Source: CANKHA01 sp035699705
GTDB taxonomy: Bacteria > Pseudomonadota > Alphaproteobacteria > Rhizobiales > Xanthobacteraceae
NCBI GenBank assembly: GCA_035699705.1
Contig: DASSPI010000056.1
Location: 10,069-74,068, forward strand
Length of the DNA stretch: 64,000 nucleotides
Reading direction: 5' to 3'
The notes below the pieces were generated by a model. The model ran no database searches and had not been told where the DNA came from. It was given only the letters and a program-made list of their open reading frames with translations. Below are positions 60,184 to 64,000 of the stretch, in pieces. Every line of letters starts with the position of its first letter. Positions within the stretch are counted from its first letter, which is position 1. The translations under genes and the position numbers were made by a program.

Positions 60184-61263
60184 TCAGTTTCGCAGCATCT
60201 GCTGCATAATCTTCATTACTTTTTTTCGCGCCGTCACGCCTTCCTTCCAGTCATGCACGTCGAAGTAATTCGCCGCCGGATCGGGAATGATCTCCTTGGG
60301 CAAGTAAGCTTCCGCGTTGATGTCCTTGCGGGTCGGCGCTTCGCCGCGCGCCCTGGAAAAGACCTCGAGGCCTTCCTTCGACGCGATCCAATTGGCGAAG
60401 AGCCTCGCCGCGTTGGGATTGGGAGCCTTTTCCATCAGAACCATCTGGCCGATGCCGGACGACACCGTGCCGCCCATGTCGTGGAACTTGTAGACCGCTT
60501 CGATCGGCAGCCCATCCGCTTTGAGTTTCCTGAGCTGCTCGTCCTCGCCGTCGAGCGCGATCGGATGCGCCCCGCGCGCGACGCCGTCGGTCAACTGGCG
60601 GCGGTCGCGCACGATCGTCGGCTCCTGGTCGACATAGAGCTTGCGAAGAAAATCTTCGCCGAATTGCAGATAAAAGCGGGTGGCCTGGCCGATACCGCTG
60701 CCGGAAATCCGCGGGTCGTGCGCGGAGATCTTACCCTTCCATTTCGGATCGAGCAGGTCCTGGACGCTCTTCAGCTCACCGGGCTTCACTTGCGTGGTGT
60801 TAATGAAAACAATCGGCCCGGCGGTATTGAACAGCCGCAGCACATACATGTCTTCCGGGTCGCTGAACCACAGCTTGCCCTTCTTCCATTTCGTCGGGTC
60901 GGTCACCTCCGGATCGATCAGCTCGGGTTTCAGCGGCGCGATGAATTTCTCGGCATAATAGACGGTGGCCATGCTGTCGCTACCGCCGAAGGCGACGTCG
61001 ACGGAATAGACTCCGGCGCTGCGCTCGGAGCGCAGCTTGGCGGAAGTCTCGGTGCCGCGGCCCCCGATATATTCGACCGTGATGCCGTATTTCGCCTTGA
61101 AGGCCTCGGGCAGGGCCTTGCGCACGGTCGCGTCGGGCGGGCCGATGACGACGACCTTGCCTTCTTTTTTTGCAGCAGCGACCAGCGCATCCCACTTTGC
61201 CGTGTCCTGCGCAAAAGCGCCGGTGCTGAAGAGCAGAATTGCGAGCGTGAGAAGTTTCGTCAT
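60184..61263 (-). CDS. family-1 solute-binding protein D
   Basis: The 359-residue twin of C, with signal peptide MTKLLTLAILLFSTGAFA. Shared central segments include LPEAFKAKYGITVEYIG, FNTAGPIVFINT and SSGIGQMVLMEKAPNPNAARLF. Differences from C concentrate in the first lobe (GGRGTETSAK against GQRGSDTTAK) and around the GSG-containing loop (RISGSGIGQATRF against TTAGSGNGQSTRF), which could alter ligand choice. It lies 15 bases after E. Confidence 0.88.
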   Translation of the reverse strand: MTKLLTLAILLFSTGAFAQDTAKWDALVAAAKKEGKVVVIGPPDATVRKALPEAFKAKYGITVEYIGGRGTETSAKLRSERSAGVYSVDVAFGGSDSMATVYYAEKFIAPLKPELIDPEVTDPTKWKKGKLWFSDPEDMYVLRLFNTAGPIVFINTTQVKPGELKSVQDLLDPKWKGKISAHDPRISGSGIGQATRFYLQFGEDFLRKLYVDQEPTIVRDRRQLTDGVARGAHPIALDGEDEQLRKLKADGLPIEAVYKFHDMGGTVSSGIGQMVLMEKAPNPNAARLFANWIASKEGLEVFSRARGEAPTRKDINAEAYLPKEIIPDPAANYFDVHDWKEGVTARKKVMKIMQQMLRN

Positions 61264-61278
61264 CCCGTTTATTCTTCC

Positions 61279-62385
61279 TTACTTGCGCAGGATCTCGCCC
61301 ATGCGCTCCCTGATCTTTTCTTTGGTGCTCAGCGTGAATTGCCAGTCATAGGTGTCGAAATACTCGACGCCCGGCTGCGGGATGTTCTCGACCGACATCC
61401 AGCTCTTGGCATCGATATCGGTGCGGGTCGGCACGCCGCCGCGCGTGCGCGAGAACAGCTCCAGCCCTTCCTTCGACGCCATCCAGTTGATGAAGAGCTT
61501 GGCCGCATTGGGATGCGGCGCATTTGCCATCAGCGCGAGCTGGCCGACACCGGCCGACGTCGAGCCGGGCAGGTCGCTCAGCTCATAGATCGGATGGACG
61601 TCGATGCCTTCCTTCTTCAGCTTCTCCATGTCGTCGTCTTCTGCGCCAAGCGCGATGGCGAAGGAGCCGCGCATGATCCCGTCGGTGATCTGCCGGCGGT
61701 CCCGCAGAATGCGCGGCTGCTGGTCGATGTAGAGCTTCTTGATGTAGTCCTCGCCGAACTGGACATAGAGCCGGGCTGCGTCGTTGCTGCCGGTGCCCGG
61801 CACGGTCGGGTCATGCGCCACGATCTTGCCCTTCCATTTCGGATTGAGCAGGTCCTGTGCCGACTTGATCTCTTCGGGCTTGATAATCGAGGTGTTGAGA
61901 TAGAACATCGCGCTGATCGTGTTGAACAGCCGCAGGATGTATTTTCCCTCCGGATCCATGAACCAGGGCTTGCCCTTCTGCCAATATTTGCCTTCGGTCA
62001 CTTCCGGATGAATGAGAACGGTGTCGTCGATCGGATCGATCATCTTCTCGCGATAGAAGATCGCGGCCATGGTCTGGATGCCGGAGAGGGCGACATCGAC
62101 GGTGTGGACGCCAGCATTGCGCTCGGCGCGCATCTTGGCGGCGGTCTCGCTGCTGCGGCCGCCAAGATAATCAACCGTGATGCCGTATTTGGCCTTGAAC
62201 GCCGCGGGCAGTGCTGCACGCACCTGCGGATCGGGCGGGGCGATAATGACGACCTTGCCCTCTTTCTTCGCGTCCGCGATGAGCTGGTTCCATTTCTTTT
62301 CCCAGTCCGGAACCGTTTGAGCCGAAGCTTGCGTGAGAGCGAACGAGGCGTAAGCAACCAATGCCAATGCGAGGTGCTTTTTCAT
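61279..62385 (-). CDS. family-1 solute-binding protein E
   Basis: A 368-residue periplasmic protein with a signal peptide cleaved near 22 (ASA). It belongs to the subgroup with F, G and the 25.1-kb protein: DYLGGRSSETAAKMRAER, IALGAEDDDMEKL, SAGVGQLALMANAPHPNAAKLF and the FDTYDWQFTLSTKEKIRERM ending. The ATG lies one base after the stop of F, whose last codons supply a GGGGAAA ribosome site, so translation is coupled. The LPGSTSAG loop is distinct from those of F and G. Confidence 0.88.
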   Translation of the reverse strand: MKKHLALALVAYASFALTQASAQTVPDWEKKWNQLIADAKKEGKVVIIAPPDPQVRAALPAAFKAKYGITVDYLGGRSSETAAKMRAERNAGVHTVDVALSGIQTMAAIFYREKMIDPIDDTVLIHPEVTEGKYWQKGKPWFMDPEGKYILRLFNTISAMFYLNTSIIKPEEIKSAQDLLNPKWKGKIVAHDPTVPGTGSNDAARLYVQFGEDYIKKLYIDQQPRILRDRRQITDGIMRGSFAIALGAEDDDMEKLKKEGIDVHPIYELSDLPGSTSAGVGQLALMANAPHPNAAKLFINWMASKEGLELFSRTRGGVPTRTDIDAKSWMSVENIPQPGVEYFDTYDWQFTLSTKEKIRERMGEILRK

Positions 62386-62386
62386 C

Positions 62387-63487
62387 TCATTTCCCCAACA
62401 TTTCCTTGACCCGCAGCCGGATTTTTTCCTTGGTGTTCAGGACGAACTCCCAATTGTAGCTGTCGAAATAGTCCACGCCGGATTTGGCGATCATTTCGGG
62501 GTCCAGGAAACTTGCTTCATCGATGTCGTTGCGGGTAGGCGAGCAGCCACGGTTGCGTGCGTAAATCTCCAGCCCTTCCTTCGATGCGATCCAGTTGACG
62601 AACAGCCTGGCCGCGTTCGGATGCGGCGCGTTGTTGAACAAGCCGACATGGCCTTCGCTCGGCGAGACGATGTCCGACATCCCCTTCAGGCTGTAGACGC
62701 GATGAATGGGGAAGCCTTCCTTCTGCAGCTTCACCATTTCCTCGTCTTCCGCTCCCATCGCGATAGGCCAGGCGCCGCGCGCCACGCCGTCGCCGATCTG
62801 CCGCCGGTCGCGGCTCAGCACGGTTTTTTGGTCGATATAGAGCTTTTTGACGAAGTCCTCGCCGTACTGGATATAAAAGCGCGCGGAGTCGCTGCTGCCG
62901 ATCCCCGGCAGGGTCGGATCCGAGGTGACGATCTTGCCCTGGAATTTGGGATTGAGCAGGTCCTGGGCGGTCTGGATTTCCTCCGGCTTCACGTAGTTGG
63001 TGTTCAGGTAGAACATCGGCGTGCGGGTATTGAAGATCCGCAGGATGTATTTGTCCTCCGGATCGATGAACCAGAGCTTGCCGGCCTTCCATTTGGAGCC
63101 ATCGGTGACTTCGGGGTCGATGAGAGCCGGCCGCAGCGGATCGAGCATCTTCTCGCTATGGAAGATCGACGCCATCGTGAGCGTGCCCGAAAGCGCGACG
63201 TCGATGGTGTAGATGCCCGACGCGCGTTCGGTGCGCAGACGCGCGGCCATGTCAGAGCTGCGGCCGCCGAGATATTCGACGGTGATGCCGTATTTCGCCT
63301 TGAACGCAGCCGGTATCGCCTCGCGCACCTGCGGATCGGAGGGGGCGATGATGACGACCTTGCCCTCTTTCTTGGCATCCGCGACAAGCCTGTCCCAGCC
63401 CGGCGCAGCAGACTGCGCCCAGCTTTGGGCCAACGTGCCGGCCGCGAAGAACGCCAGCGTTAGTGCGAGGACGAGTTGCTTCTTCAT
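62387..63487 (-). CDS. family-1 solute-binding protein F
   Basis: A 366-residue periplasmic protein; signal peptide MKKQLVLALTLAFFAAGTLA, cleavage near 20-25. Its second lobe (SRDRRQIGDGVARGAWPIAMGAEDEEM, given here only as family landmark in two parts) and the hinge SPSEGHVGLFNNAPHPNAARLF are almost the same as in partial protein G, so F and G are close duplicates. It starts one base after the stop of G, whose terminal GGGGAGG serves as its ribosome site. The ending FDSYNWEFVLNTKEKIRLR is shared only with G. Confidence 0.88.
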   Translation of the reverse strand: MKKQLVLALTLAFFAAGTLAQSWAQSAAPGWDRLVADAKKEGKVVIIAPSDPQVREAIPAAFKAKYGITVEYLGGRSSDMAARLRTERASGIYTIDVALSGTLTMASIFHSEKMLDPLRPALIDPEVTDGSKWKAGKLWFIDPEDKYILRIFNTRTPMFYLNTNYVKPEEIQTAQDLLNPKFQGKIVTSDPTLPGIGSSDSARFYIQYGEDFVKKLYIDQKTVLSRDRRQIGDGVARGAWPIAMGAEDEEMVKLQKEGFPIHRVYSLKGMSDIVSPSEGHVGLFNNAPHPNAARLFVNWIASKEGLEIYARNRGCSPTRNDIDEASFLDPEMIAKSGVDYFDSYNWEFVLNTKEKIRLRVKEMLGK

Positions 63488-63488
63488 C

Positions 63489-64000
63489 TTACCTCCCCAT
63501 CAGCTCCTTCATCCGGAGCCGGATCTTTTCCTTGGTATTGAGGACGAATTCCCAGTTGTAGCTGTCGAAATAGTCCACGCCCTGCCTGGGGATCATCGCG
63601 GCGGGCAAGTAGCTTTCGGCATTGATATCCTTACGGGTGGGCGCGCCGCCGCGGGCGCGGGAATAGACTTCCAGCCCTTCCTTCGAGGCAATCCAGTTCA
63701 CGAACAGCTTAGCGGCGTTGGGGTGCGGCGCATTGTTGAACATCGCCACATGCCCGACGCTGGGCGAGACGATGTCCGACATGCCTTGCAGGCTGTAGAC
63801 GCGGTGGATGGGGAAACCCTCGCGCTGCAGACGCTCCATCTCCTCGTCTTCCGCGCCGAAGGCGATGGGATAGGCGCCGCGCGCCAGCCCGTCGCCGATC
63901 TGCCGCCGGTCGCGGCTGATCAGCATCTTCTGGTCGATGTAGAGCTTTTTGACGAAATCCTCGCCGTATTGAATGTAGAAGCGCGCGGAGTCGCTGCTGC
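63489..64000 (-). CDS. family-1 solute-binding protein G, 5' part beyond the window
   Basis: The C-terminal 170 residues of another family-1 binding protein, cut by the right edge. Visible blocks (SSDSARFYIQYGEDFVKKLY, SRDRRQIGDGLARGAYPIAF, GAEDEEMERLQREG, SPSVGHVAMFNNAPHPNAAKLF and the YFDSYNWEFVLNTKEKIRLRM ending) match F closely. The array therefore continues past the window. The reading frame is open to the edge, so the start, signal peptide and any further paralogues lie outside. Confidence 0.87.
   Translation of the reverse strand, partial: SSDSARFYIQYGEDFVKKLYIDQKMLISRDRRQIGDGLARGAYPIAFGAEDEEMERLQREGFPIHRVYSLQGMSDIVSPSVGHVAMFNNAPHPNAAKLFVNWIASKEGLEVYSRARGGAPTRKDINAESYLPAAMIPRQGVDYFDSYNWEFVLNTKEKIRLRMKELMGR

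Noticed and set aside
59146..62409. An open frame of more than 1000 codons on the plus strand through the binding-protein array
   Set aside because: It is the antisense of four GC-rich genes with clear signal peptides and conserved motifs. Stop codons are rare on the opposite strand of such genes, and the translation shows no domain and no ribosome site.
1..64000. Search for CRISPR arrays, insertion sequences, phage genes and integration sites
   Set aside because: No regularly spaced direct repeats, transposase or integrase motifs, or flanking tRNA genes were seen. The repeated binding-protein genes are diverged paralogues and not mobile-element repeats.

Overview
The window is GC-rich (about 60-65 % G+C by eye). 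Its gene content is typical of a soil or water alphaproteobacterium of the Hyphomicrobiales (Xanthobacteraceae/Nitrobacteraceae-like). The indicators are very many orphan solute-binding proteins, a PhnWAY phosphonate pathway, an AlkB hydroxylase, a type II secretion operon, and frequent TTG/GTG starts. I see no tRNA, rRNA, CRISPR array, transposase or integrase.

Layout. 1-2.3 kb: an SDR-family gene runs off the left edge, divergent from a TcuA-like flavin dehydrogenase. 2.3-8.4 kb: an orphan UgpB-like binding protein is divergent from a three-gene phosphorelay operon (membrane histidine kinase, receiver-DUF3369-kinase hybrid, OmpR-type regulator). 8.5-15.4 kb: small secreted or membrane proteins, a decayed beta-propeller-type gene, an HpcH/HpaI aldolase, an APC permease, a methyltransferase with a signal peptide, a FabF and a Lys/Gly-rich lipopeptide with a clear terminator. 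15.6-25.1 kb: an ICMT-like methyltransferase, AlkB, a TauD dioxygenase/cupin/binding-protein group, two MFS exporters, a Gfo/Idh oxidoreductase, a DUF305 protein, and a deletion scar that appears to fuse the start of nasT to the end of nasA. 25.1-28.7 kb: another binding protein, a Lys-rich small protein, an EamA transporter and a LysR regulator.

28.7-42.0 kb is one tightly packed operon for 2-aminoethylphosphonate (AEP). It holds phnW (AEP to phosphonoacetaldehyde), phnY (to phosphonoacetate) and phnA (to acetate and phosphate). It also holds an AEP ABC importer with a fused permease, a class-III PLP enzyme resembling PbfA (1-hydroxy-AEP lyase), and then a glutamine-synthetase-like ligase, an aldehyde dehydrogenase and an iron alcohol dehydrogenase. 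A perfect inverted repeat lies at the start of the divergent LysR gene.

42.1-53.5 kb, minus strand: a type II secretion operon in the order gspE-F-G-H-I-J-K-L-M-C/N-D-O, with overlapping genes and several TTG starts.

53.8 kb to the right edge, minus strand: ten consecutive genes, all solute-binding proteins. Seven (one cut by the edge) belong to one family-1 group, two are NMT1/SsuA-like and one is LivJ-like. There is no permease or ATPase. Genes are 1-66 bases apart, several translationally coupled, and an intrinsic terminator interrupts the series. The three non-family-1 proteins have no signal peptide. Two more members of the same family-1 group stand alone at 19.4 and 25.1 kb. This array is the most unusual feature of the window.
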